Source of the DNA: Cryptomeria japonica
Lineage: Eukaryota > Streptophyta > Pinopsida > Cupressales > Cupressaceae
DNA: 64,000 nucleotides
Direction: 5' to 3'
Assembly: GCF_030272615.1 (NCBI RefSeq)
Contig: NC_081407.1
Location: 375,761,018-375,825,017 of the forward strand
Positions 1 to 9,666 of this stretch are shown piece by piece; within the stretch, counting starts at the first letter, position 1; each line of letters opens with the position of its first letter. The position numbers and the translations under genes were made by a program. The notes under the pieces were generated by a model. The model was not told where the DNA came from. It did not search any database and saw nothing but the letters and a program-made list of their open reading frames with translations.

Positions 1-135
1 CTCTCTTAGCCCATCTTCCAAGTGAATTGTGTAAGTGATCAGTGATCAGAACCCTACACTATTATACCTTCTCTTTCAATTATTTTTGAACAGTGACATA
101 ACGATTTGTGTGTGTAATGTGCAGACAGAAAATAA

Positions 136-794
136 CTACTTCCCATTCACAACATTTCCTTGCAACGTCTGAGGATTTGATACCATTCCAGGGCCTACAA
201 ATATTTGTGGATCATGAGCTCCACAATAGAGACTGTAGTAGTTCTGTACCCAGTTTTTTAACAGGTCCTCAGTCTATGGCTGTTTGAGAGTCAGTCGTCC
301 CACAAATTTGAGATTGCCAAATAAATTAGTATCCTTCAAACGTTAGATGACCACGAATCTATTTTAAGAAAGATTATCTGAATGCTCCTTCATTTTGATT
401 TACTGCAAAGAAGGTAAATGATCTAAATGATTATAGTCAGGAAACCCTTTTGTCTTGTGTACCGTGTACTAACTGGAGGATACGTGTTTTCTGGGGAATA
501 TGTGGAAAGCCTGCAACACCCAACCCGAGTAATGAGTAGTGTGCAATCCAATGAATTTGTGAAAGAAAAAAAATGAAAACCATTTCCAACCAATCAAATA
601 TAATCAAATATTTGTAACCCTCTCCATGGTTTCTCGTTCTGAAAGTGGGAATAACCCCTAATTTCATAACAAAACAGGAATATTAGAAAACTAACCCATA
701 AGTTCGATAAAGAGAGCCTTGCTGGTATGCAGCGTATTGAGCAGGCTGAGGGAACACAACGCCAGAATAGCCATGTTCTCCACTGTAAAGGCCG
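136..794 (-). CDS. Last two coding exons of an unidentified host gene (partial)
   Basis: Two minus-strand exons fit together. The upstream exon (696-794) follows a strong acceptor (a pyrimidine-rich run ending TTTTTTCAG) and ends at a GT donor. It encodes a Gly/Tyr/Gln-rich stretch including GLYSGEHGYSGVVFPQPAQ. The terminal exon (136-232) starts after a CTACAG acceptor, stays in the same phase, and ends with ...LQGNVVNGK and a TAG at 136-138. The Tyr/Gln/Pro-rich tail resembles the C-terminal tails of plant single-RRM RNA-binding proteins (ARP1-like), but no RRM is visible, so that identity is only a guess. Upstream exons would lie to the right of 800 and were not found. It may be a live gene with long introns or a left-over gene end. 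Confidence 0.4.
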
Positions 795-846
795 CTGAAA
801 AAAGAAGACAGTACTCTAAAGCATTCCATAACAACATACAAATACC

Positions 847-1015
847 TGTGCATGTTTCTGCTGGAGAAAGATTTGGTGAGTGGAACCAAACTGTCTCTCA
901 CTTTAACCGTGGAAAGCATTCCCAACACTCCGTCAAATCATTTTGGCAGACGAAATCCCTTTCCCAAGGAGCTCAAGGGCTACGTTGGGAATACTTTCCA
1001 CTACCAAGGGAGAGA
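847..1015 (+). pseudogene. BURP-domain gene fragment
   Basis: Around 847-905 the DNA matches the coding strand of the BURP pseudogene at 10592-11480 with only a few differences. It encodes the family's FLLEKDLVSGTK motif, which precedes the BURP core. The match returns near 945-965, where a shifted frame reads LADEIPF, the family's IPFSS-type motif. No N-terminal part, CH motifs or C-terminus follow, so this is an isolated piece. It lies antisense in the apparent intron just upstream of the exon at 696-794. It is probably a duplicated fragment of a paralogous BURP gene. Confidence 0.55.
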
Positions 1016-1707
1016 CAGTTTGGTTCAAACAACAAGTTCAGTGATTGGGAGGAGCATTCGTTCATATAAAGACCTGTTGGATAATGCTATGCATGTAACT
1101 AGAAATATAATAACATAATTAGTTATGTCAAATATGCAGTGGGAGATTTTAGTTAAAGAAGATTTTTCTAAATCAATTTTTTATATTTTTGGTAAAATTT
1201 CATAAATGGTGATTTTTATGATTTAGAAATTTCTTTATTGGTGATGTAATGAACTGTTGTGTTTTTAAAAGTTGCAGGCTCTATAAAATACTGTCCTTCT
1301 CTACATTGAAATGAAATATGATGTAATAGATATAAAAAATAAAAGAAATTGTATAATAAATTAAATTTGCATTTTGAATCTGATTTTAAATCTACAATAC
1401 TAGCATTTTCTTTTAAATTGATAGAAAAGGTGGCATTTTCAAAATTCATTCAGAGTTCAAATTCAAATTATTAAAATAACAAATTGATGTTAATATGTAA
1501 AAGGTTCGGGCCTATCCTGCTTTAATTAATTAGAAAAATTGATGTTAAGAAAAATGGAGGGAAATCTCATCTTTGTTTTCCCATATATTGGCAATTCTGC
1601 CATACATTAGTAAGGTCTAAAGCAACAATAAGAAAATCTCACCCATCATTAGCATTATCTTTTTGAGTTTCTTCAAGAATCACACAAGTAAGAGAAATTT
1701 AGCACTT
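1016..1707. other. Non-coding, A+T-rich; nothing recognised
   Basis: No reading frame with family resemblance, RNA gene or paired terminal repeats could be seen. The open stretch at 1216-1449 (minus) is A+T-driven and has no recognisable motif. Confidence 0.5.
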
Positions 1708-1985
1708 ATAAACCAAGAAAACTTGTTGATTTAAATGTGGAAGACTACATGTTTACCATCCGCACAATATGATTGACAAGAAATTTGAGGCACAAAGTGA
1801 AAGTTATCCACTCGTTTACCCTATTTACATTACCTTAGTGTGATATTAGTTTGAATAGCTGATGGGGGGAGACCCATATAATATCACTATAAATGGCTAG
1901 TTTTGGCAATATGACAACACTTTAGTTACATAATTATTCAATTTTCATATCTATATTAAAAACTACTATTATTTATCTTTATAAA
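1708..1985. repeat. Dispersed repeat, copy 1 (pair of 30606-30895)
   Basis: About 280 bp reads as a diverged copy of 30606-30895 in the same orientation. Shared blocks include GACAAGAAATTT, GAGACCCATATAATATCA and CATAATTATTCAATTT-like strings. Neither copy has clear terminal inverted repeats or coding capacity. It may be a transposon fragment of unknown class. Confidence 0.6.
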
Positions 1986-2195
1986 ATTATTATTTTTGAT
2001 TAATAAAAACTAGGATAGGACCAAACCTTTCAATAACCGCTAAAAAGAACCACCTAGGGCTCATAAGGAATGCACACCTAGCCAAAGACAAAAAGCACCA
2101 AAAATAATGAGGAACCACCCAACAACCAGACCAAGACCAATGACAAAACCCAAAAGCTAATCAGCCACCTACGAAAGATGCAAATGGATGGTCTA

Positions 2196-2801
2196 CTAGG
2201 CAGAGGTGTTACCCTCTTGCCAATATTTACATAGATCTATGACTTTATTAGAGAAATAAATTTTCTTGTTCGAGTCCTTAAAAAAGGTGAAACTAACAGA
2301 ATCCACGGTTTCTTTGACCACATAGTTAGGGGGCTCCATTGTAGAAAAGGGAGACATACCATGCCTCTTACGCTCTTCTTTTCTGCAATCAATTTCCTCT
2401 TGAATAGCCTTCAAGGAAGTTGAATTCTTCAAGGTCATCTCTTTGGTCAGCTTAGATATATCCTTAATTTTTACCTTTACGATCTCCTAGCTTTCCTTCA
2501 GCTCCATCACTATCTTACTCTCATTTCTATGAGACACCTTTTTGATAAGGTCATTCAGCATCCCCTCCGCTTTATACCGTTTCTCCAATTTTTCAACCAT
2601 ATTACTTGTTCGTTGTTTTCCTCCATCAGCCCTAGCTCCAACCTCTGCTATTGCTTCAAGCATGTTAATCTTCATGGTTATAGACACACAACAACTATGA
2701 GAAGAGCCATTTAATAACCAAATCCTATTGCCTAATACTTTCTTCCAACCTCGATACCTTAACATCCAAAGTAGGGAGGCTAGGATTGGGGTTGGATACA
2801 T
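2196..2801 (-). CDS. Unrecognised charged, coiled-coil-like reading frame (broken)
   Basis: One minus-strand frame of about 200 codons runs through this stretch with a single break. The middle is rich in Lys, Glu and Leu (for example MVEKLEKRYKAEGMLNDLIK and SLKAIQEEIDCRKEERKRHG) and could form a coiled coil. No catalytic motif, zinc knuckle or signal peptide is visible. It lies opposite in strand to the LINE remnant at 3018. It could be part of a retroelement structural protein or a decayed host gene; I do not recognise the family. Confidence 0.3.
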
Positions 2802-3017
2802 CTTAGTCTCGAGGAAAGGGTTGGATAAATCTTTTGTAATGATTTACATCCGAAAATTATAGTCAAAGGTTTCTTCCATATAGAACTTCAAATAGTATTA
2901 TTTAAAATATAGTTAAATATTAAATTCAAAAGATGTTGAAATAGATTTAATATTGATCACGAACTATGATCCAAAATGCTCATGTAAAAAGTAACACAAT
3001 CTACTCCATAAATGGTT

Positions 3018-3830
3018 CTAAAAATGGATGTTACCAAGGCATATGATAGGGTTAATTGAATATTTTTTATGTCCACAATGAATCATTTTGGTTCTCACTT
3101 TGATTGACTAACATGAATTTTGTATTGTATCTCAAATATTTGCTATTTTATTTTAGTTAATAGAAGCTCATGCGCCTTCATTGAGCCTTTGTATACAACT
3201 TCACAAGGGAGATCCACTGTCACAATTTTGTTTTTGATCATGTGGAAGAGTCTAGGCAGGGAATCAAATATTAAAATATAGAATAGGGCATGAGCCATGA
3301 AGTGCCCAATTCATATGGAAATTGTTCAAGGATGTATATGCCAAATTGTGTCAATTGTTGAGAAGAAAATACATAGATGAGAATTTGTATCAACCCAAAT
3401 TCTACATGATTAAATTTGTCTCAAATTCCAACATATGGACCATCATGCAAAGCTATAGAGGCCTCATAATAGAGCATCTAATCTAGGAGGTCAATAATGG
3501 AGGTAGTGCCTAGTTTTGGATGGACTTTGGGATGCTTTTCCAACATTGGCTAATATTACCATCATTTCTTCTATCTAAAAAATGATCTCAAGGACAAAAA
3601 TACATAGATGTCATGGATTAATTATCTCCTTACGATAAGAGATAGAATTGGAATAAAATTGAAGACCATTCAATCACTCTTAATTCTCGTAAAAATTTAG
3701 TAGAAACACCTTTTAAAAGGAAGATACTCATAAATTAGAAGGATGGTAAAATTATATGGCCAAAATACAAATTAAAATTCTACACAGTCAAAATGGGATA
3801 TAAATTACAAAACACCTTGTAATTTATAAA
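3018..3830 (+). mobile_element. LINE (non-LTR retrotransposon) reverse-transcriptase remnant
   Basis: Plus-strand translation shows LKMDVTKAYDRVN at 3018-3056, the conserved LINE RT motif with the first catalytic Asp. GDPLSQF follows near 3209 (family form QGDPLSPF), then at 3420-3540 a degraded segment like the LINE C-terminal W..I..FW.D region, and near 3740-3805 KDGKIIWPKY and YTVKMGYKL (compare the family's ...G.FTVKSGY...). Several in-frame stops (the first at 3057-3059) and frame changes interrupt it, and no YxDD box was found. The 5' half with the endonuclease is missing. It is an old, dead L1-type fragment. Confidence 0.7.
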
Positions 3831-3866
3831 TTATAAATTAGTGAGAGGGGAGGAAGAGAGATAGGT

Positions 3867-3989
3867 AGAGAGAGAGAGAGAGAGATAGAGGGCAATATAG
3901 AAAGATATAGGTGGATAGAGAGATAGATAGAGAGTTAGGGAGATAGAATTAGTGAAACATATGGAGAGAGAGAGAGAGAGAGAGAGAGA
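3867..3989. repeat. GA/GATA microsatellite tracts
   Basis: Runs of (GA)n at 3867-3886 and 3963-3989 are joined by GATA-rich spacer. They are simple sequence, matched by a larger set at 8130-8304. Confidence 0.9.
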
Positions 3990-4310
3990 TTTTGTCATCA
4001 TCAAAATAATCAAGATTGGCATTACATTAAAGCCAAAATAAATCTAGTTAAATTCAATCAATTTTAATATATACTTTTTTGTCAATTACTCAATTTCATT
4101 CTTAATTAATCAATCTCAATTCATATTAACTTAAAATTGAATATATAATTGGAACTGGATTTTTGCCAACATCAAAATAATAAAAATTGACATCACACTA
4201 AGTGAAAGTAAATTTAATCAATTTTAATATATATATTTTTTGTCAATTACTCGATTTCATTCTTAATTAATCAATCTCATTTTATATTAATTTATAATCT
4301 AATTATTAAA
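3903..4310. repeat. Local repeat copies A and B (third copy at 8200-8500)
   Basis: Copy A (about 3903-4160) and a shorter copy B (about 4161-4310) share TTAATCAATCTCA, CAATTTTAATATAT and CATCAAAATAAT blocks in direct order. Copy C lies at 8200-8500, beyond the LTR element 4464-8043. A and C also share the GA-rich leader AGATAGAATTAGTGAAA. The arrangement suggests a local tandem array that existed before the LTR element landed in it. Confidence 0.7.
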
Positions 4311-4463
4311 CTACACTTGAATGGTATGTTTTCTTGCCTAATTTCGTAGTCATGTAAAATCCTATTTTATTCATGTGTATGACAAAGTTCCATTAGAATA
4401 ATGATCATGCAAGGTGAGATGCTTGCAAATCTTGAATGGTGTTATGGTCTATTTCTAAGAAAT

Positions 4464-4823
4464 TGTTAATGTTTGTAGCTTAAGCCGAATGATCATTTCG
4501 AATACATATAATATATGTTGATTAATAATAATATATTATTATGTTATATTATTATATTATTATTAATCATATAAAATTTAATATTCAATATTAATCTATT
4601 ATATTATTCTAAATTAATAATTGATTGATAAAACATTATAATATTGATTAAATTATTATAATTAAAGGAGAGACATGTCTGTTCAAGGACATGCCTCTCC
4701 AAAGGAATATATATAGTATAATGTTATTCAATTTGAGAACACATATATTCCAAGAATGCAAGTATCAGATTGAATCAGATATATACATTAAAATACATTC
4801 AATAAAACCTGGGAAAATCAACA
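4464..4823 (+). repeat. Left LTR of the 4464-8043 element
   Basis: A 360-bp LTR with TG...CA ends, A+T-rich in its first 200 bp. It is the pair of 7683-8043. Confidence 0.85.
4667..4716 (+). promoter_or_regulatory. LTR promoter: hairpin plus TATA box
   Basis: A 13-bp imperfect inverted repeat (GGAGAGACATGTC at 4667-4679, GACATGCCTCTCC at 4688-4700) stands just before a TATA box TATATATAG (4708-4716). The right LTR keeps the TATA box and the first arm, but its second arm has changed. This is probably the element's RNA polymerase II start region. Confidence 0.5.
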
Positions 4824-4835
4824 TGGTATCAGAGC
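4824..4835 (+). other. Primer-binding site, initiator tRNA-Met type
   Basis: TGGTATCAGAGC begins immediately after the left LTR. It is the standard plant LTR-element primer site, complementary to the 3' end of initiator tRNA-Met. Confidence 0.9.
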
Positions 4836-5589
4836 TCAAGCCTGTGAAGTTTAATTTGGAGGTTGGAGAGGGTTGGAGAATTTAGCTTTTTTTAGAATTT
4901 TCAGTCTGAAATATGCCATTGCACGACCCTTGGTTGGCCTCAAAATGAGGACTATAATATATGGATGGAAAGATCTGTGTTTCTAGTTTTCAAATATGTT
5001 TATCGCATTAAATTTGATTCAGTTTTGTGCAAGATATGACAACTTTGGTGTAGGTCACTTGAAACCCTATCTAGGGTTAGCAGTTTTGGGAAAAATATCA
5101 TAACTTCTGTTTTAACCATTGGATCTGGCTATAACTTGGTAGAAATGTTTTTAATTAGATTTTCAAACATCTCACCAAAGAGATTGGATAAATTTTGTAA
5201 ATTGCAAAAGTTATTAACGACTATGTATGGCAGATCATAATGAAAGTGTTAATCAAAATTATGAAAATGTCCTACATCATTCAAAGGGAATTATGATGAG
5301 AGATGATTCATGGATGATATTTCTTATATGGGCTCACATTATGAAAGGAAATTTTTTAAACTTAAGATAAGTATTCCATGTTTTATTAAGGCACATGAAT
5401 TATTGAGTTTGTAATTTATGCTATAATATTGGCTGGTAAAATCTTGTATGCTTCTATCATTGGTATTTCTGTTTGAGATAACTTAGTTTATGAGCTATTT
5501 GTAATCTGTCTCTGACATACCTTCAGGATGAAAGCACAATAAAATTTAATTAAAGGGAGAAATAAATTGATGCTTATAAACAAAATTAT

Positions 5590-6072
5590 GGTTGATATCA
5601 GATTCAGAGGGAGTCTAATATTTCATCAGAAGTAACCTTAGACAAGGAGGTCAGATGGTTGATATCAGATTCAGGGGGAGTCTAATATTTCATCAGAAGT
5701 AACTTTAGACAAGGAGGTCAGATGGTTGATATCAGATTCAAAGGGAGTCTAATATTTCATCAAAAGTAACCTTAGACAAGGAGGTTAGATGGTTGATATT
5801 AGATTTAGATGGAGTCTAATATTTCATCAGAAGTAATCTTAGACAAGGAGGCCAGATGGTTGATATTAGATTCAGAGGGAGTCTAATATTTCATCAGAAG
5901 TAACCTTAGACAAGGAGGTCAGATGGTTGATATCAGATTCAGAGGGAGTCTAATATTTCATTAGAAGTAACCTTAGACAAGGAGATTAGATGGTTGATAT
6001 CAGATTCAGAGGGAGTCTAACATTTCATTAGAAGCAACCTTAGACAAGGAGGTCAGAAGGTTGATATCAGAG
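5590..6072 (+). repeat. 67-bp tandem repeat array, seven units plus a partial
   Basis: The phrase GTTGATATCAGATTCAG recurs at 5591, 5658, 5725, 5792, 5859, 5926, 5993 and 6060, exactly 67 bp apart each time. Each unit also holds GGGAGTCTAATATTTCAT and CTTAGACAAGGAG. Units differ by a few bases; the eighth breaks off after about 15 bp. The array is inside the non-coding interior of the LTR element and has no open frame. Confidence 0.95.
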
Positions 6073-6418
6073 GAAGCCACACCATCATGAAAATATGCTT
6101 AATGCATTCTTCTCTGTGAGAGATAAGTTTGAGAGAAAGCCCTTGTTAATACACTCTTCTCTGTGAGGGAGAAGTTTGAGGTGAAGGCCCCTGTTCCACC
6201 CTTTGGGAGTAGTCATGGTGAACGTCATGATGAGATGAAAACATCACATTGAGCAACTCTATAATGGACACTTGTGTTCATACTTCATATGCATTCTCAT
6301 ACATGGGAGTAGCCATGATGGATATCATCATGTTGAGTACCATGATGAATCGTGTTCCACTCTCTAGGAGTAGCCATGGTGGATGTTATTTCATGACTAT
6401 ATTATTAACAAGGATTCC

Positions 6419-6560
6419 TCCCTAGCTAAGAGGGAGTGTTGATGTTGTAGTGGTCACCTTTGTGAAGAGACAAATTGTGTCATTGAGGACCGACCCCTTG
6501 TGAAAGGGTGCCTCCCTCATATATATAGAAGATGCAAACTCATTCTCTGATCCATTCAAT
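6419..6560 (+). repeat. Internal LTR-start-like segment behind a second polypurine tract
   Basis: CCCTAGCTAAGAGGGAGTGTT here matches, nearly base for base, the polypurine tract/LTR junction at 7664-7686. It is followed by TGTTGATGTTGTAG, then a TATA-like CATATATATAGAAG near 6520. It reads like the 3' junction of a related but different element. A third junction-like copy lies at 7567-7590. Confidence 0.5.
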
Positions 6561-7090
6561 CTATGTGAAGAGAAGTTTATATATTAGTTAGAGCAGATCG
6601 ATCCTCTGAAGAAAACCAATTAGATTTGCTCTTGTGAAATTTGCTTCAAGGAGTGAAGCAACATATATTGGGCCCGTATCTTGCATTATTGCTAGACATA
6701 TTTGATATATAAAGACATTTTATGCTGGGTGCTTCTCCCTCAAGTAAGGGGGTTTTCCCTTGGAGATCAAACTACAAATATTCTGACCAAAAACCTCTTT
6801 CAGAGTGAAGGTTGATCACTTCAGAAAAGGTTTAGGTATGATAGAAAGGTAATTTGCTTTGCAATTTGTATTTGCATGTTTAATGTGTAAACTTCTTTGT
6901 CATGACAAGACATTTTTGGATTTTATCCCCTGGGTTCATATCTAAGAGGTGACGATCTCTCAAGATAATGAACACTTGTATGGAGACATTATAAGGTGAC
7001 GACCTTATAATGTTCAAACCAATTATCATGGTGGATCTCTGGTGAATCATGGATGAAGCCATGATTGTCTTGTGGTAAAACATTCATATG

Positions 7091-7440
7091 AAATGTTAAT
7101 GCACATACCACAACTTGGATAAGATGAGAATTTAAATCTTTCTCATATGATTATCCTTAAGTATTGCGTGTTTAGGCAATACTGATATCACGTGCTTAGG
7201 TGATATCCTGTCATCACAAGATTGACGTGATGGACATTTGTATCATGTGTCTAGGTGATATTTCATATCATGTATTTAGGTGATATAACATTTGTATAAA
7301 ATGTTAGTGCACTTATCACAACTAGGATAAGGTGAGAAATTAATCTTTCTCATATGATTATCCTTAAGTATTGTGTGTAGGCAATACTGATATCACATGC
7401 TTAGGTGATATCCTATCAATCGCAAGATTGATGTGATGAA
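7091..7440 (+). repeat. Direct duplication with a 207-bp period
   Basis: About 142 bp from 7091 recurs from 7298. Shared strings include CTTTCTCATATGATTATCC and AGTATTG(C/T)GTGT, each followed by TAGGTGATATC-type short palindromic phrases. The stretch is non-coding and inside the LTR element. Confidence 0.8.
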
Positions 7441-7673
7441 CTTCAAGATCACATGTTTAGGTGATAATACATACCAAATGATTAGATGGTAGGATTCTCA
7501 TGAATGACTAAAATGATCACTGTCTATTAAATTATGATGCTTGAATATATTGTCTACATTCATCTTACCTAGCTAAGAGGGAGTGTTAATTATGTTTTGT
7601 GTATCTATGGTGAGGGCCATAAGTGTTGACATGGGAGATCACTACACATTTTGTCTGATCATCCTCCCTAGCT

Positions 7674-7682
7674 AAGAGGGAG
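7674..7682 (+). other. Polypurine tract
   Basis: AAGAGGGAG lies directly before the right LTR, the expected plus-strand priming site. Confidence 0.8.
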
Positions 7683-8043
7683 TGTTAATGTTTGTAGCTT
7701 GAGTTGAATGATCATTTAGAATACATATAATATATGTTGATTAATAATAATATATTATTATGTTATATTATTATATTACTATTATTCATATAAAATTTAA
7801 TATTCAATATTAATCTATTATATTATTCTAAATTAATAATTGATTGATGAAACATTATAATATTGATTAAATTATTATAATTAAAGGAGAGACATGTCTG
7901 TTCAAGTTCATACCTCTCCAAAGGACTATATATAGTATAATGTTATTCAATTTGAGAACACATATAATTCCAAGAATGCAAGTATTAGATTGAATCAGAT
8001 ATATACATTAAAATACATTCAACAAAACTTGGGAAAATAAACA
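7683..8043 (+). repeat. Right LTR of the 4464-8043 element
   Basis: A 361-bp copy of the left LTR starting TGTTAATG and ending AACA, followed by the GAAAT target duplication. Confidence 0.85.
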
Positions 8044-8127
8044 GAAATTACTGAATTAGAAACAAAAAGGAAGAGAGCGAGTGAGAGAGACATATTAGAG
8101 GAAGCAAGAGAGTGAGAGAGACATATA

Positions 8128-8129
<2 letters not shown>

Positions 8130-8200
<71 letters not shown>

Positions 8201-8268
8201 TGGATAGAGAGATAGATAGATAGAGAGTTAGGAAGATAGAATTAGTGAAATATATGGATAGAGAAATG

Positions 8269-8304
<36 letters not shown>
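8130..8304. repeat. Long GA microsatellite
   Basis: An uninterrupted (GA)n of about 69 bp at 8130-8198 and a second run at 8272-8304, with GATA spacer. The spacer and second run match the GA-rich lead of repeat copy A. Confidence 0.95.
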
Positions 8305-8307
<3 letters not shown>

Positions 8308-8500
8308 TGTCATCATCAAAATAATCAAGATTGACATTACATTAAAGCCAAAATAAATCTAGTTAAATTCAATCAATTTTAATATATAATTTTTTGTCGA
8401 TTACTCAATTTCATTCTTAATTAATCAATTTCAATTCATATTCACGTGAAATTTAAATATATAATTGAAAATTGTTTTTTGTCAACATTAAAATAATAAA
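8200..8500. repeat. Local repeat copy C
   Basis: The third copy of the repeat at 3903-4310, in direct orientation, on the far side of the LTR element. It includes CATCATCAAAATAATCAAGA and the shared A+T-rich tail. Confidence 0.7.
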
Positions 8501-9043
8501 AATTGAAAAAGCATGCATGCCTAGATTGGATTAAGTTTTTGGATGCATAGATTATCTTGGTTATGAGTAAAGGCAAGGCTAATGTAATGTGAACTTGCAT
8601 TGGGTGTAATTTATGACATTACATGGTGAAAGAATTCTCTCAATATTTTATATCATTTGGGATATATTAAATTTTTTATCCTAGAAAATTTCTTCTATAA
8701 ATTTTAATATCTTAGAAGCCTCAAAATGACTCAAAAATATATTGAAGAAATTGAAACTAGGTTATTTTCCTTATTTCATTTTTTTGTGTCGTTATCGATT
8801 ATTGTACTATGTTTTAGTGTTGGGTGGACTAGCCCTTCATCAATCCCTTAGATCAAGAATTTTGTTAACTTCAAAGTTTAATATACTTATCACTTAGAAA
8901 TTATCATTTAGAAAGTTTAAGTATACCATCCTAGACATAACAATCCTTGTCCGGAAATTAATTTTAAAATTTAGCTATTTAAGAAACAACCACATAAATC
9001 TTGTGATATGAATAATATTTTTTATAACAAATTATATAAGAAT
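8501..9043. other. Non-coding; nothing recognised
   Basis: A+T-rich sequence without family resemblance in any frame. Confidence 0.5.
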
Positions 9044-9060
9044 AATAGTTAATTCATACA

Positions 9061-9134
9061 GTCCAAGGGGTTGAGCTTAATTGATTAAAACACTGGGTTC
9101 TCACTTTGGAGACCCAATTATCAAAAAAAATAAA
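9061..9134 (+). mobile_element. 74-bp tRNA-derived retroposon (SINE) with perfect 17-bp target duplication
   Basis: The body has a tRNA-like head with an A-box-like TGAGCTTAATTG, then CACTGGGTTCTCACTTTGGA, and ends in an A-rich tail (AAAAAAAATAAA). It is flanked by exact copies of AATAGTTAATTCATACA at 9044-9060 and 9135-9151. A long direct repeat plus an A tail is the mark of LINE-type retroposition. There is no clear B box, so this may be a short or 3'-truncated SINE, or a retroposed tRNA-like RNA. Confidence 0.75.
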
Positions 9135-9151
9135 AATAGTTAATTCATACA

Positions 9152-9666
9152 AAAATATTAACAAAATAATTGTATTATAAAAGACAATATGTCTTCATGA
9201 GTAACTATAATGTAACTTATACAGTGATGGAACTTTTATTCCGTAGAAGATGACTCCAAAATAGAAGTTAGGAAAGTGAATAAATAAAAAAATATTTATT
9301 AATATTCATTTATAATCCCATTTTTACAAAGTATTTGATCGATTTGTTTTGTATTAGTTAATTAAAATTGTGAAATTAAATTACATCCTTAAAAATTATA
9401 AAATGTAGTGCAAGCAATCTTCAGAGATATATTTTATGAAAAGATAATAACATAGTAAAATTTATATATTGGACATAGCTCATGGCTCTTGAGTGCTTGA
9501 CTCTCGATAAACGTGGCTTGGAATATTTGCCTTAGGGATTCAAAAAACAAATGAAATTGAAGCATTTGCACATGGAGCACTGCACAAAGTTTGACTTCCT
9601 TGCCAGAAGAACTTATGCTGCTATCTTCATTGACTAATGTATGTAAATCAAGATCACCAATGTAAA
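9152..9666. other. Non-coding, with one unrecognised small frame
   Basis: A minus-strand frame of 84 codons (9434-9688) has no motif I recognise and overlaps the start of the repeat at 9667. Otherwise nothing supportable. Confidence 0.4.

Larger units (their letters stand above)
4464..8043 (+). mobile_element. Whole-looking non-autonomous LTR retrotransposon (copia-like, no coding region)
   Basis: Two direct LTRs (4464-4823 and 7683-8043; about 95% alike by hand) bound the element. Both begin TGTTAATG and end AACA. The 5-bp target duplication GAAAT is perfect (4459-4463 and 8044-8048). A primer-binding site complementary to initiator tRNA-Met follows the left LTR directly, and a polypurine tract precedes the right one. 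The 2.86-kb interior shows no gag or pol, so it would depend on a relative for its proteins. The short LTR and Met-type primer site suggest a copia relationship. It looks structurally whole and is among the youngest insertions here. Confidence 0.85.

Noticed and set aside
719-1118. Overlapping plus-strand open frames, one with a GRRNPFPKELKGYVGN stretch recalling BAHD acyltransferases
   Set aside because: A different frame of the same DNA reads as BURP (LADEIPF) and the DNA matches the BURP pseudogene at 11.2 kb, so the BAHD likeness is probably chance.
3831-4022. Open frame of Ser/Leu repeats
   Set aside because: It is the translation of a GA/GATA microsatellite.
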